Below are positions 1 through 35,530 of a stretch of DNA of 64,000 nt, one piece after another (the stretch's first letter is position 1; each line of letters opens with the position of its first letter). The translations under genes and the position numbers were made by a program. The notes under the pieces were generated by a model. That model saw only the letters and a list, made by a program, of their open reading frames with translations. It was not told the DNA's origin and searched no databases. Location: the NCBI GenBank assembly GCA_017590115.1, contig JAGGNK010006493.1, forward strand, positions 248,001 to 312,000. Reading direction: 5' to 3'. This DNA comes from Montifringilla adamsi (taxonomy: Eukaryota > Chordata > Aves > Passeriformes > Passeridae).

Positions 1-1780
1 GGAAGAAGGGGGTGGCAGCAGGGCCAGCCAGGAGAGGAGACAGGGGATCAGCTTGCTGCTGCTGGAGGCTAGAAAGCTGCCATCACCAGGCTGGGATCCG
101 GGAGCCTGTCCCTGTTTGGGTGGGCAGTGAGGGGCAGGTAGTCCTTGCCTGGCACCTGCAGCCATCCAGGCAGCTTTGCTGGGGACTGTCACTTCAGTAG
201 TCTTGTGCCCTTGGCATGCCTGGGGTCAGCTCTAATAACTAGGATTTAAAGAAAGGAAATGTCTTAGGGCAATTTAGTGAAATCCAACAGTTAAATAATC
301 CCTAAGAAAAAGCAGCATGTGGCTGAGGCTGCATGGCTTCCCCTGATACTGAAGGTAAAACCTTCAGAGGCATTAAAAATTATGAAAGCACTCACCTGCA
401 GCTAGGGAGGTGAGTGTTGTTCTGGGGTATCACACCACAGGGCTGCCTGTGGTGTTCCAGGACATGTGGAGCAAAACCAGTGCTGTTGGGTTATACATTC
501 CCTTACAAAGCAAATCTGAATGCTGCCATGAGGTGAGTGGAATTCAGGTGCTGCTGCTTAATTTGCTTCTGTGAGTGCCTGTAAGGAAAGATTTGACTTG
601 CAAATTACTTTTTCCCTTACTTTTTCCCAACTCTCCTAAAATCCTCTAATCCTATAGATTCCCACAATGTTCAACTTGAATTGTGTAACAGCAGCTGCAG
701 GGGTAGTGGCTTACAGAAAAAACTACTTCTCTGTCTTTGGTATTCCTCTGGTTTCACTGGACTTGACTGGAAGAGCTACAGTTTCTTGTTGACTTTAATT
801 AGATTGATTAATATTTAGCATTACCGGAAATACAAACCTAATTCATAAGCTGCAGCATTTTCAAAAACGCTGGGGTTTTGCTATAACATGACCAAGCATT
901 GCTTTTTGAATATGATTTACTAGTAGAGATGGAAATAGCAGTCCCTTCTATCTGCAATATTCCTGAGGCCTCCCTGACAGATAAGCTCATAGGAAAGTGT
1001 GCTATGGCCAGCAGCACACTGAGCGGTGTCACCATCTCATGTGGGCATGATCCTGCTCCATTTGATGTTTCCAGAAGAGCCTTAAGAGGTTTTTCAGTCT
1101 ATTTGGGTTTGGTGCACCTTGGAATTTAATCTCTCTCTAATCTGCTCCTGCAGACTATTTTTGCCTTCTACTTCCAGGTGAAAAAAATAATGAGAGGGTA
1201 TAACAAGTGGAGAGAGTGTTAACAGCACCAGTGTTTGGTGTGGGCCCTAGACTATAGGCTCAGCACCAACACACAGAACTTCTTCAACAGAATCAGTGGT
1301 TCCTCCTCGTTTTCTGTGGACACACAGTGCAGACCATTAAAGGCCTTTTTTGGATCCACTGCCAGTGTCAGCAAATCAAGGATCTCAACGAACACTGCTG
1401 AGGCCCAGACTCACGGTGATAATGCTGCAAGGGCAGTAAGTGGCAGGGGGTGACATGTTCAGGATGTGACAAGCACAAAATGACACACACAGCGTGTGCA
1501 AGGCACTTGGGTTTCACCAAGTAGCCTGCGCATGTTTGTGTGTGCCACCCAGCCCCAGACAGGATGATGGATCTGGGAACCATCCAGTGGGTTTACTTGC
1601 AGATCCCAGTGAAAACAAACACAACTTTGCGGACCATAAACTGGATGTATGTGAGAGATTCTGCTCCTGGAATACAACCACATAAAGAGCAGTACACTGT
1701 GTTTGCAAGACCAGACCCATGAGAACCAGACTGGGGTATCTGAGGCTCTGCAGGCTGTGAGCACCAGCCTGGCTGCATCG
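1..1780. other. Gene-free flank upstream of SUSD3
   Basis: No exon, RNA gene or clear transposon is recognisable here. In mammals FGD3 lies upstream of SUSD3 in the same orientation, but I could not find an FGD3-like terminal exon, so this is taken as intergenic. Open frames are short and overlap on both strands, as expected by chance. Sequence is of mixed composition and turns GC-rich and GGCAGGCAG-like after about 1780. Confidence 0.5.
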
Positions 1781-1787
1781 GGAACTG

Positions 1788-1888
1788 ATGGCAGGCAGCA
1801 GAGGAGGACAGGCAGCGGGTGGGTGGCAGGCAGGAATCAGGGCAGGCAGCAGACAGGTTCGGCAGGGCGGGCAGCGACGGGCAGGCAG
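1788..1888. repeat. Degenerate GGCAGGCAG-type minisatellite
   Basis: Units related to GGCAGGCAG or GGCAGCAGACA recur irregularly across about 100 bases just before the SUSD3 CpG island. Copies are imperfect. This looks like a local purine-rich slippage product, with no sign of a gene. Confidence 0.5.
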
Positions 1889-2132
1889 TCTCTGCCTGGC
1901 GTCGCGGCCGCTGCACCATCCCCGCCCGGCCGCTCGTGGGGTGCGGCGCGGGCCGGGCAAGGGCCAGGCCAAATCCGGGGGCTGTCAGGGCACGGCGCTC
2001 TCCCGGGCACCGAGGCTCGGCTGCGCCCGCCCCGAGTGGCCCCTCCTCTCGCTCCGCTGCCCCTCCTGCCCCGCCCGGCGGGGCTCCGCGGGATGGGCCG
2101 TGCCGCTATGCTCGCCCCGGCCCGGCCCCGGA

Positions 2133-2165
2133 GGGCGGGCGGGTGCGGGTGCGGGTGCGGGTGCG
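2133..2165 (+). other. G-quadruplex-forming GGGTGC hexamer repeat before the SUSD3 start
   Basis: Six GGG runs (2133, 2137, 2141, 2147, 2153, 2159) are separated by loops of one to three bases, the last four in a perfect GGGTGC tandem. This exceeds the four-run G-quadruplex rule. It lies on the coding strand 55-87 bases before the SUSD3 ATG, so if transcription starts upstream it would form an RNA quadruplex in the 5' leader. Confidence 0.8.
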
Positions 2166-2219
2166 GTGCACCCGCTGGGCGGCTCGGCGCGGCGGGACTC
2201 GGCAGCGCTCGGCGGAGCC

Positions 2220-27904
<25,685 letters not shown>

Positions 27905-28062
27905 CTGGTGTCTGAAATGCAACTGCTTCTCTGGACCAAAATGACACGTCGATAGAAATATGTGCCTTAAAGACAACATAGAAAGTTTATTATTCATATG
28001 AACTGTAAGTTTTCTATATTCCAAGATGGTTATTTAAGAAAAATGCTTCAAGGTCTAATACA

Positions 28063-28068
28063 AATAAA
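28063..28068 (+). terminator. Candidate SUSD3 poly(A) signal (proximal)
   Basis: AATAAA lies 159 bases after the stop codon, followed by a GT-rich stretch ('gctgttgtctgcagtgtgct'). It would give a short 3' UTR. Confidence 0.5.
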
Positions 28069-28633
28069 AGATGTGAATATTGGGGCTGTCAATCCAGAGC
28101 TGTTGTCTGCAGTGTGCTGTGTAGTGTGGCCATGGCGAAAGCATAATGCCCTTCTGCACAGTGTAGAGGCATATTTGCCTCATAGGAAGTAGCTGATAAT
28201 AATTGCACACCTCTCAGATTCCAGTCTTCTCTGAATCAGTGGGTTTTGTAAGAATTTCAGAAAGAAAAGTCCCCCATATTTTTACAAAGTAGAATGATAG
28301 AACTACAAAACAAATTTGGTTTTAATTAAATGCCCCATTGTTTTGTATCGGAAAGGTCTTTAATTCATCTGCTCTGTGTTTAGAGACCATGTAAGACTGG
28401 GTGCAGCAAAGGCCCATCTGCAGGTCTGCCAGCCTGTGGGAGAGGACATGGCACATGGAGGGGTGTGGTGCGGTGCTGTGGCACACCTTGGGGCCCCCAC
28501 CAGTGACCTCCTGTAGCTTCCACTGGTGTCCCAGTGTGAGAGCAGTTGGTGTGCAGGTGGGGAACAGCAGTGCAGCCTTCCTGGAGCAGCCAGCTCGGGA
28601 TCGCTGCAGCATCATCCCTGTGAGACCACTCTA

Positions 28634-28639
28634 AATAAA
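28634..28639 (+). terminator. Candidate SUSD3 poly(A) signal (distal)
   Basis: AATAAA 730 bases after the stop codon, followed by T-rich and GT-containing sequence. Use of this site would give a longer 3' UTR; the choice between the two signals needs transcript reads. Confidence 0.45.
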
Positions 28640-29362
28640 GGGCTGAGGTAGCTTTTGAAAGCCTGCCTTCTTTTCCTTTTGTTAATCTGTACATCATGTG
28701 GGGAAACAAGGTGGTTTTTTTCTTGTTTTGTCCTTTTTGAATAGTTAAGTAACAGATACAGTGCTTTTTCTACTGTTTATATGCAAATACATGTATATAT
28801 TACTTACAGTATGGTTATTTTTGTTCCAGTTGAAGTCTTACTTAATACTATCATCAGTTTTCTGTTTAATGGGTATCATCACATCCCTCTTGTGGGTGGA
28901 AACATGACCTTATAGCAGGCTGCAGTAATTGTTTTGTGGTATATTGCCTTGATATGAATCCAGTATCCTCTCACAGCCTGCAGTTCTGAAGCTTCAGTTT
29001 TGAAATTCAAATTACTGTAGCTTGCTGGCAAATGCCCTCTTCTATCCTGGCCATACTCTGCAGAGATCAAAAACACGTGCTTGAAATTCAGAAAGATGGA
29101 AGTTGCAGCAGAGGAGCTTTCTTATTGTTTCTAATAATCTCAGTTCTGCTGTACGCTACACCAAGGTGCACCCTGCAACACACTTCTCACTACGCACTGC
29201 AAAAACGAGAACAGATATGCTTCCCATCACTCCACCCAATTACGTTCTCAATTCATCCAGTTAATACTAGCTAGTGTTTATCAGGATGTAGTTGTGCTGT
29301 GAACTATTCTGCCTGCAGTTTGCAGTCGCCTGTCAGACCCAGACAGCTTCTCTATCCAGCAG

Positions 29363-29722
29363 TGTGGGCAGCAGGTCAAGAGAGATGGTTCTGTCCTTCT
29401 GCTCTGCTTGGGTAGGATCTCAAACAGAGCTCCGCGTCCGGCTCTGGGGGCCCAGCATAGGAAGGACATGGAGCTGTTGGAGAGAGTCCAGAGGAGGCCA
29501 CAAAGTTGCTCCAAGGGCTGGAGCCCCTCTGCTCTGGAGCCAGGCTGGCAGAGATGGGGGTGCTCACCTGGAGAGGAGAAGGCTCCAGGAGAGCTCAGAG
29601 CCCTGCCAGGGCCTCTCCAGGAGAGCTGGAGAGGGACTGGAAATAAGGGGGAATGGTTCCCCACTGCCAGAAGGTTAGATGAGATACAGGAAAGAAATTC
29701 TTGTCTGAGAGGGTGGTGAGTG
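29363..29722 (+). mobile_element. CR1 LINE fragment
   Basis: 'gcaggtcaagagagatggtt', 'aaggacatggagctgttgga', 'gagagtccagaggaggccac' and 'ccaggagagctggagaggga' are consecutive CR1 landmarks in forward orientation. The final part, with the octamer tail, is missing. Confidence 0.92.
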
Positions 29723-30738
29723 CCTGGCCCTTAGAAAATGGAAAAGGGCAAATCTAACTTTAATAAGGCGAGAGAAGAGAACCTCAAAAGTACCAGAATG
29801 GAAGGATTTCTCTGATCCCCAGAAGTGTAGAACAAATGGTTAAACAAGTCCTTCACAAAGAAGATACATCTCAGCCTAGGATTAAAAAGAGTTATAGGCA
29901 TGGGAGAGAGGTGTTCTGCCCTACTGGCAGTATTATGCCTAAGGTACACATGTGAAGGGTGGCCAAGATATCCTTGATCCTGCCTCTCTGTAGCTCCTTT
30001 GAATTTCCTGCCTCTTCCCATTTCTATGATTATGTTCACAGAATTCCATTATTTACTTCCCTGATGTTTTAATTTTATTATGTGGCTTTAAAATGCAGTA
30101 ATATGACTGCAAGTGAAATAAACTCCCTGTTGGGATGTTTGGGTCAACACTTTGTGTGAGCAGACAGCCTGGCTCCTGTTCTGCATGAGGCGAAGCTGAG
30201 TAATGTTGGATGGGACAAAAAGTGCACCTTTGAGCTGCCAGGGATGCTGACAGCCACGGGAAGCATCCCAGAAGGCAAGTAGATTCACTGTCCCTGTGCC
30301 AGAGCTAAATGACTATCATTTATTTGGGCAGCTAACCTAAGAGGCAGCAAAGTTACACCAAGATAAGGAAGCAACACCCAAACTGTTTGTGAAAGATTTG
30401 TGGCTTGGCTCCCTCTGGGACTGTGCTTAGTTCTGATGGCTGCACCCCCTGGAGTTAGCTTTATTGCTCGTGCAAACATAATTTATTGTCAGAAGGGAAG
30501 TCAGTGCTGTGTGGGAAGGAGATGAAAGCAGCTGAGACTCTAAAATAGACATTTAAAACCTTGTAACCCTTAAATGTTTGCTGTCCGGTGGTTCCAGCTA
30601 AATTCAAGCTCTTAATTCTTCTACAGAACACTTGCATTTCCTTGTGTATTTTCTAAAACTGATGACTTGCACACTGCTCACAGAAGTCTTTCCCACAGGA
30701 CTTATGCTGTGTCTATGAGCTGGAGTCTGCAGTGGCCT

Positions 30739-30744
30739 CTAACC
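30739..30744. repeat. Target-site duplication, left copy (CTAACC)
   Basis: CTAACC directly abuts the TG end of the LTR at 30745. The identical hexamer follows the CA end at 31511-31516. Six-base duplications are typical of alpha- and beta-like retroviral integrations. Confidence 0.75.
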
Positions 30745-31234
30745 TGTTGCAGCGTGGGCAGATGTTAGGTTGCTGAAACCTTCCTGAAGGGTCTCCATGA
30801 GGCGCGCACTCCACGAAGCACACAGCAAATACCACACACACGCAGCAGCTGGTTATGTGAGACAGTGGAGGCAGGGAGAGTCTTTTTACAGGTTTCTGGT
30901 GGTAGTTTATTTCATCCACACACTGAAAGGGTCCAGGGACGAAGACAGGGAGAGGAGGAGGGTCCAGGACTATGAACTGGTACAAAGGGGCAGAACCAAC
31001 AGCAACCACCAGTCACCTGAAGGTGTGGATGAGAACAGGATTACAGTGACCAAAGGGAAACACAAGGGTAAACAGACAGGGGTACAGACCAACGAGGGTA
31101 CAGAAACACAGAGACTGCTAGAACCTTGATTATACATGGTTAACAGGCGGTTGAACGGCCGAGGGACCAACAGCAGGAGTGGCACTGGGGTTGACTGACA
31201 GCATGTCACAGGAGTCCGTGGGAGAGGTTAAAGT

Positions 31235-31480
31235 TTAGGGGACATTCTTCCAGGGCATAGCCCCATGAAATCCCCTAGCAGGCCCACAGGCCTCCACAAC
31301 TCCCCTTTCTTTATTTATTAAAAAGGCCTCTCCTATGGATTTCTGTAAACATTTAACTAAACAGGAAAACATAAACAAGACTATGACTACAACAACTAAA
31401 ATCCCCACAATTCCTTTTACAAAAGATAAAGCCATCCGCCCATCTGAGCGGACCATCGCACCCCAGCAACTCTCCTTCAA
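31235..31480 (-). pseudogene. Env-like transmembrane tail remnant in the LTR
   Basis: An 81-codon frame has a strongly hydrophobic Val/Ile/Leu stretch at about residues 22-41, followed by Cys-containing and basic residues ('CLVKCLQKSI'), as in the membrane anchor and cytoplasmic tail of retroviral transmembrane envelope proteins. No surface subunit or fusion region precedes it, so it is at most a fragment. The similarity is of pattern; no search was run. Confidence 0.4.
31299..31312 (-). other. Polypurine-tract-like sequence inside the LTR
   Basis: Minus strand reads AAAGAAAGGGGAGT, directly followed by TGTGGAGG. This is the layout of a plus-strand primer site and the start of a 3' LTR, but it lies 212 bases inside the duplication-bounded element. 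Confidence 0.55.
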
Positions 31481-31510
31481 GGATGACCCAAGAAGTCTAA
31501 GGGACCTGCA

Positions 31511-31516
31511 CTAACC
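31511..31516. repeat. Target-site duplication, right copy (CTAACC)
   Basis: Exact match of 30739-30744, directly adjacent to the CA end of the LTR. Confidence 0.75.
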
Positions 31517-32137
31517 CATGCCCAGTACTGGGCTTTACTTCACACAGGCTGCACACCATCCTCTCATTCATTCCTGACTGTGGGGGTCAGATGAGGCCCA
31601 GAGCTGGCACAGAGATGACTTCCATGTGAGGACGTGTACCTGAAGCGGCTTTGCAAAATGTCAGTTTGCCAAATCAGTCAACTGTTTATTTACACACTTC
31701 TTTTAAGGGGAAGATGATCTGACAGCTTTATTTGCTTCCTATCTTCAAAGAATTCAGTTGTTTGGGTTTCTTTTAAATAATTAGCTGAGTATTTTTTTCA
31801 TGGGTACAATTTGATTTGTGCTTTAGATAAGGAGCCAAGTGCAGTGTTGAACATGTTTGTGAAGCTGGTTGTTCATTCTCCAGAATCTGTGCAAGATTTA
31901 CCAGGACTGTTTGTGATCAGTATACATGGACTTAATCTACATGCCCATTATTCCCTTGTGCCAGATACATAATTTTTTCATTATCTGCATCAACTTCTTG
32001 TTTTACTAATGCTGTTAAAATTTGCAGTGATAAGGTATCAGAGCAGAACCAGGGGTGTGTAATTCGCCAGGTACAAGGTGAATATACAGGAAGTTAAAAC
32101 TCACCAGGGCTTTCCAGACCTGTGGGTGCTCCAGGCT

Positions 32138-32340
32138 GTCATAGAATATCCTGAGCTGAAACGGACCCTGAGGAATCATGGAGTCCACTCCGTGGTCCCT
32201 GCCCACACCCCCCAACAACCCCACCCTGGGCATCCCTGGCAGCGCTGTCCAAACGCTCCTGGAGCTCTGGCGGCCTCGGGGCCATGCCCATTCCCTGGGG
32301 AGCCTGGGCAGTGCCAGCACCCTCTGGGGGAAGTTTCATC
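32138..32340 (-). mobile_element. CR1 LINE 3' fragment
   Basis: 'catagaatatcctgagctga' with 'acggaccctgaggaatcatg' is the start of a distinct CR1 subfamily in reverse orientation; the GC-rich interior ('ggggagcctgggcagtgcca') follows. Confidence 0.85.
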
Positions 32341-32639
32341 CGAGCCAGTTCTGTTCCCATTTCACGCTTTGGCTTAACTGGTTAGGAATAAAGAGCTGGG
32401 AATTTGAAGCACAGCTTCTGCTTTTGTGTTTGGAGTCAGAGAACTTTTTTCTTCATCTCCTTCTAGCCAACAAAGTAATCATACCAGTAATCATACTCTG
32501 ACTATATAAATAAGATTGGAAAATAACCCATTTTATATGCAAAGCAACTCTAGAAATTATTAGCATACACACAAAAAGCCTTCACAACTCTGAACAAACA
32601 AACATCTTGGTTTTCAGAGCTAATTACACGTCCCCTAAA

Positions 32640-32860
32640 ATCACCAGCAAATTGCTGCTGCCTGCCAGGCGCAGAGGAGCAGCCGCCCATCGCTCCCGGC
32701 GGAGCTCTGCCGGCTGTCACAGCTGGACTCGCTCCCTCCCTGTTTACTTTCGCTTCTCCAAGTTGCCCGTGACCTCCGCTTCTCCCGTCAAGGAGAATCG
32801 CCCTGCGGCCGCTCCGCGTGGGACGTGTGCCGGGTACGGCACACACCCACCCTGAAACCG
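32640..32860. promoter_or_regulatory. Orphan GC-rich patch
   Basis: About 220 bases of raised CpG content between AT-rich flanks, without a recognised exon or transposon. It could be a distal regulatory element or an unannotated promoter upstream of CARD19. No function is claimed. Confidence 0.4.
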
Positions 32861-33469
32861 ATGGACCATGCTCTACAGAAGCTGTAAGTGCACATTTGTA
32901 ACGAGGAATTTGAGCAAAACAAGGGTCTGAAAGGTGCAAATCTGTGGGAACAGGAGTTCAAGGACAGAGGGGCAGTGGCTCTGACGGGAGTGGCCAGCCC
33001 GTCACTACCTTCACATTTCTCCCCCTTCTTAGAGCTGGTTTTTGTAAATTATTGACTGAAACTTACTGAAGGGAGCCTAGTGCGCTATCTGACCTTTTAA
33101 TAAATACTTTATTGTATTTTCTTAAGCACAAAGAAAGACTGTTAGATGAACTGCTTGTGCTATCTAGATTTAATTTGTTGCTAAAGAGATTCAGTCCTCT
33201 GGCGGTGGGAAAACAACAAAGCGTATTGTGATCCAACAGTTAACAGATAAAACAAAACACTACATGATAATGTTGCCAGGACAAGGCTGTCATTTACTAA
33301 GTCAAATAATTCAGTCAAATAAACAAATCGGTCGCTTTAGCGGGGGGAAACAGTACTGGCTTTTGAGATTAGCTAAGCAGGAAATCAGTCTGCTGGGAAA
33401 TAAAACGTGGTGCAGGTCACTTCGCATGACCGCTAAATGCGGAGGCACCACTCTGGAAGGAATCAGAGT

Positions 33470-33800
33470 TTTGGAAGGGCACTGGGCTCTGCCCGGCCGC
33501 GGGGGCTCGCTCGCCCCGGGGCGGTTTGACGGGCGCCTTTCTCGCCTCGCTGTTGGCGTCGTTCGCCGTCACGGCGGCCGGGACGCGGCTTCCCCGCCCC
33601 GCTGTGGCTCTCACGGGATGTGACTGTCACCGAGGGAGGGCGTTCGGGGCCAGCCCCACTGCCCGCTGTGGCTCTCACGGGATGTGACTGTCACCGAGGG
33701 AGGGCGTTCGGGGCCAGCCCTCCCGGGAGCACGGGCACGGCGGCGGCCTCTGCTGTGGAGGTGCGGCTCCGCAAGGATCCGTCTGTGCAGAGCGAACCTG
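33470..33800. promoter_or_regulatory. Orphan CpG-rich patch upstream of CARD19
   Basis: Dense CpG sequence about 1.6 kb before the CARD19 start codon, including a 64-base tandem duplication. It is separate from the CARD19 island (35160-35530). An alternative promoter or enhancer is possible, but no splice donor leading to CARD19 exon 2 was evident. Confidence 0.5.
33599..33723 (+). repeat. 64-bp tandem duplication
   Basis: The segment beginning 'gctgtggctctcacgggatg' at 33601 recurs at 33665, with near-perfect identity over about 60 bases. Each copy holds the palindrome GTGACTGTCAC. High identity suggests a recent event or copy correction. Confidence 0.92.
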
Positions 33801-34294
33801 ACGGCGATCCTGCTGCAGAGGTCTTGCGTGCCACGGCCATGAGGAGGAGATATGTTTAACCTCTGCTTCTTGTGTATTTATCTGAGTCTGCAGGACAAAA
33901 ATATCTCCAGGCAGTGTGGCACTGTACCTCGCAGTTTTCCCGAGGGATTGATTTTCGCTTCCATTTCACTCACTGTGCTTTGAATTAGTGTGATGAAAAA
34001 CATTTAGATTTATATTAGAGATTTCAGTCCCTATCACACTGAGATTACCAGGTTTTCTGTTTTGTGGTTTAGATTCCAGTAGTTTAAAAAGTTCTAAAAG
34101 CTTTTAAATTTAAAGCCTCTAAAATTTCTAAAAGTTTCCAGGGAAACTTTTTAGCAGAGCACAAAATGCAATGAATTCACAGGGGTATAAAGGGGTCATA
34201 AAAACAAATCATCAGCATGGCATTCTCCCACTGCTTCTTCATATTAGGCAACCCCTCTTGCTGTAATGTTTTAATATACGTATGGAAGTGAATT

Positions 34295-34412
34295 GCAGAG
34301 TACAAGAATGATTTGGATTGGAAGGGACCTTAAAGATAATCCTGTTCCAAACCCCTGCCATGGGCAGGGGTACTTTCCACTGTACCAGGCAGCTCAACCC
34401 CATCCAAAATAG
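34295..34412 (-). mobile_element. CR1 LINE 3' fragment
   Basis: 'gaatgatttggattggaagg', 'gaccttaaagataatcctg' and 'ctgccatgggcaggggtact' mark a reverse CR1 3' end. Confidence 0.85.
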
Positions 34413-35159
34413 CCTTAAAATATATCACAAAAGGAATTACAAAATTCCAAGTTCCTTTTCACAAGGTTCCCGTTTCTTTACTAAAATACATTGCCAAAAT
34501 CACACCAATGCAGGGGTGATCATGGTCTCCATGTGCAATAATACTAATTTTAAGATGTATTTTCATGCTGTTAGGAAGGTCTGGATTCCGGAGGGTAAAT
34601 AGGATAAACTCAGGATGTCTATACTCTACTGATCTTCTCAAGGACATGCACCATGAATGTCACAGCATTTGACAATGCTTTAATCCTCTGCAGCATTTAT
34701 CCATAGCAAGGCATATTCTCTTCCATTCCTTGCTAGGCAATTAATTCTTGATGAAATTCGGCGCAAATAGCAGGTTTTACATCCACAGATTTGCTTGTAC
34801 TTTTTCACTCACAAAGTCGACTATCCCAATTAATTACGTGCTTCACTGAAACTTTTTCTATGAGAGTTGTCCCTGCTCCTTAGGCTTGAGTCACTACCTG
34901 CCCAATGTACCTTACGTGTTCAGCTGCGCTTAAACGCGTGTTGTGCTGCAGCACAAGGAAAATATAAATTCTACATGGATGTTGTGAAGGTGTAGACATA
35001 GTATTTTGGACAGTGTAATTTCTTCCGGAAAAGGAAATCGCGGCTTTACTAATCATGCATTAATTGTTTAAAAACTCGTGGCCGTGCAAGTGTAAATTCA
35101 TGCTTCTACATGGGACGGGCTGGTGAGCACAGACATTTGAAGAAGTGTTTTACCTCGAA

Positions 35160-35530
35160 GGTCAAGGCGATGGGAGCACCGGTGTGGGCTACGGGGGAAC
35201 CGCCGCAGCTACCCCCGGCCCTGCCCTCCGCTCCCCCCGCTCCGCGCTTCCCCCGCCGCCTCCGGGCCCGGGAGGCGGTGCCCAGCGCCTTCCGCCCCGC
35301 CCCGGCCCGGCCCGGCAGGAAGGCCGAAGGCCGCCGTCCGAAGGCCGCAGCCCGCGGGCCGGGCGGGGCCGAGGCTGCCATGGCCGGTGAGTGCGGGACG
35401 GGCAGGCTCCGGGGACCCTCGGCGGCATGGTGAGCTCGGGCTGGGCCCCTCACGGGCGGGCGGGGCTGGGCTGGGCTCGGGACGGCAGGGGCGTGCGGAG
35501 CCCCGGCCTGGTGTGTCCGGTGTAGCCGGG
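35160..35530. promoter_or_regulatory. CARD19: CpG island promoter of CARD19
   Basis: Very GC- and CpG-rich, ending shortly after CARD19 exon 1. No TATA box is evident. Long open frames on both strands here are compositional. Confidence 0.8.
35380..35386 (+). CDS. CARD19: CARD19 coding exon 1 (Met-Ala plus one base)
   Basis: Only seven coding bases: ATGGCC G before donor GTGAGT at 35387. The start context GCTGCCATGGCC is close to ideal. The tiny coding part agrees with the human N-terminus, which starts MTDQ; here exon 2 supplies the second and third bases of the Asp codon. Confidence 0.85.

Larger units (their letters stand above)
30745..31510 (-). mobile_element. LTR element with perfect 6-bp target duplication, env-like frame in its 5' part
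   Basis: The 766-base unit begins TGTTGCAG and ends ACCTGCA on the plus strand, is bounded by TG/CA and by identical CTAACC hexamers. Read on the minus strand it has a TATA-like TATAATC (plus about 31130-31136), an AATAAA (plus 30906-30911) and about 160 bases of U5-like sequence. Unusually, it also holds a purine tract followed by TGTGGAGG at plus 31298-31312, resembling a second, internal polypurine-tract/LTR boundary, preceded by a short membrane-protein-like open frame. Either the env end overlaps a long U3, or a remnant of env plus 3' LTR happens to be flanked this way. Confidence 0.7.
27905..35379. other. SUSD3-CARD19 intergenic region
   Basis: A 7.5-kb interval with SUSD3 3' UTR at its left end and the CARD19 leader at its right. 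Contents in order: CR1 (29363-29722), an LTR (30745-31510), CR1 (32138-32340), a GC-rich patch (32640-32860), a CpG patch with tandem duplication (33470-33800), and CR1 (34295-34412). No additional gene was recognised. Confidence 0.75.
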
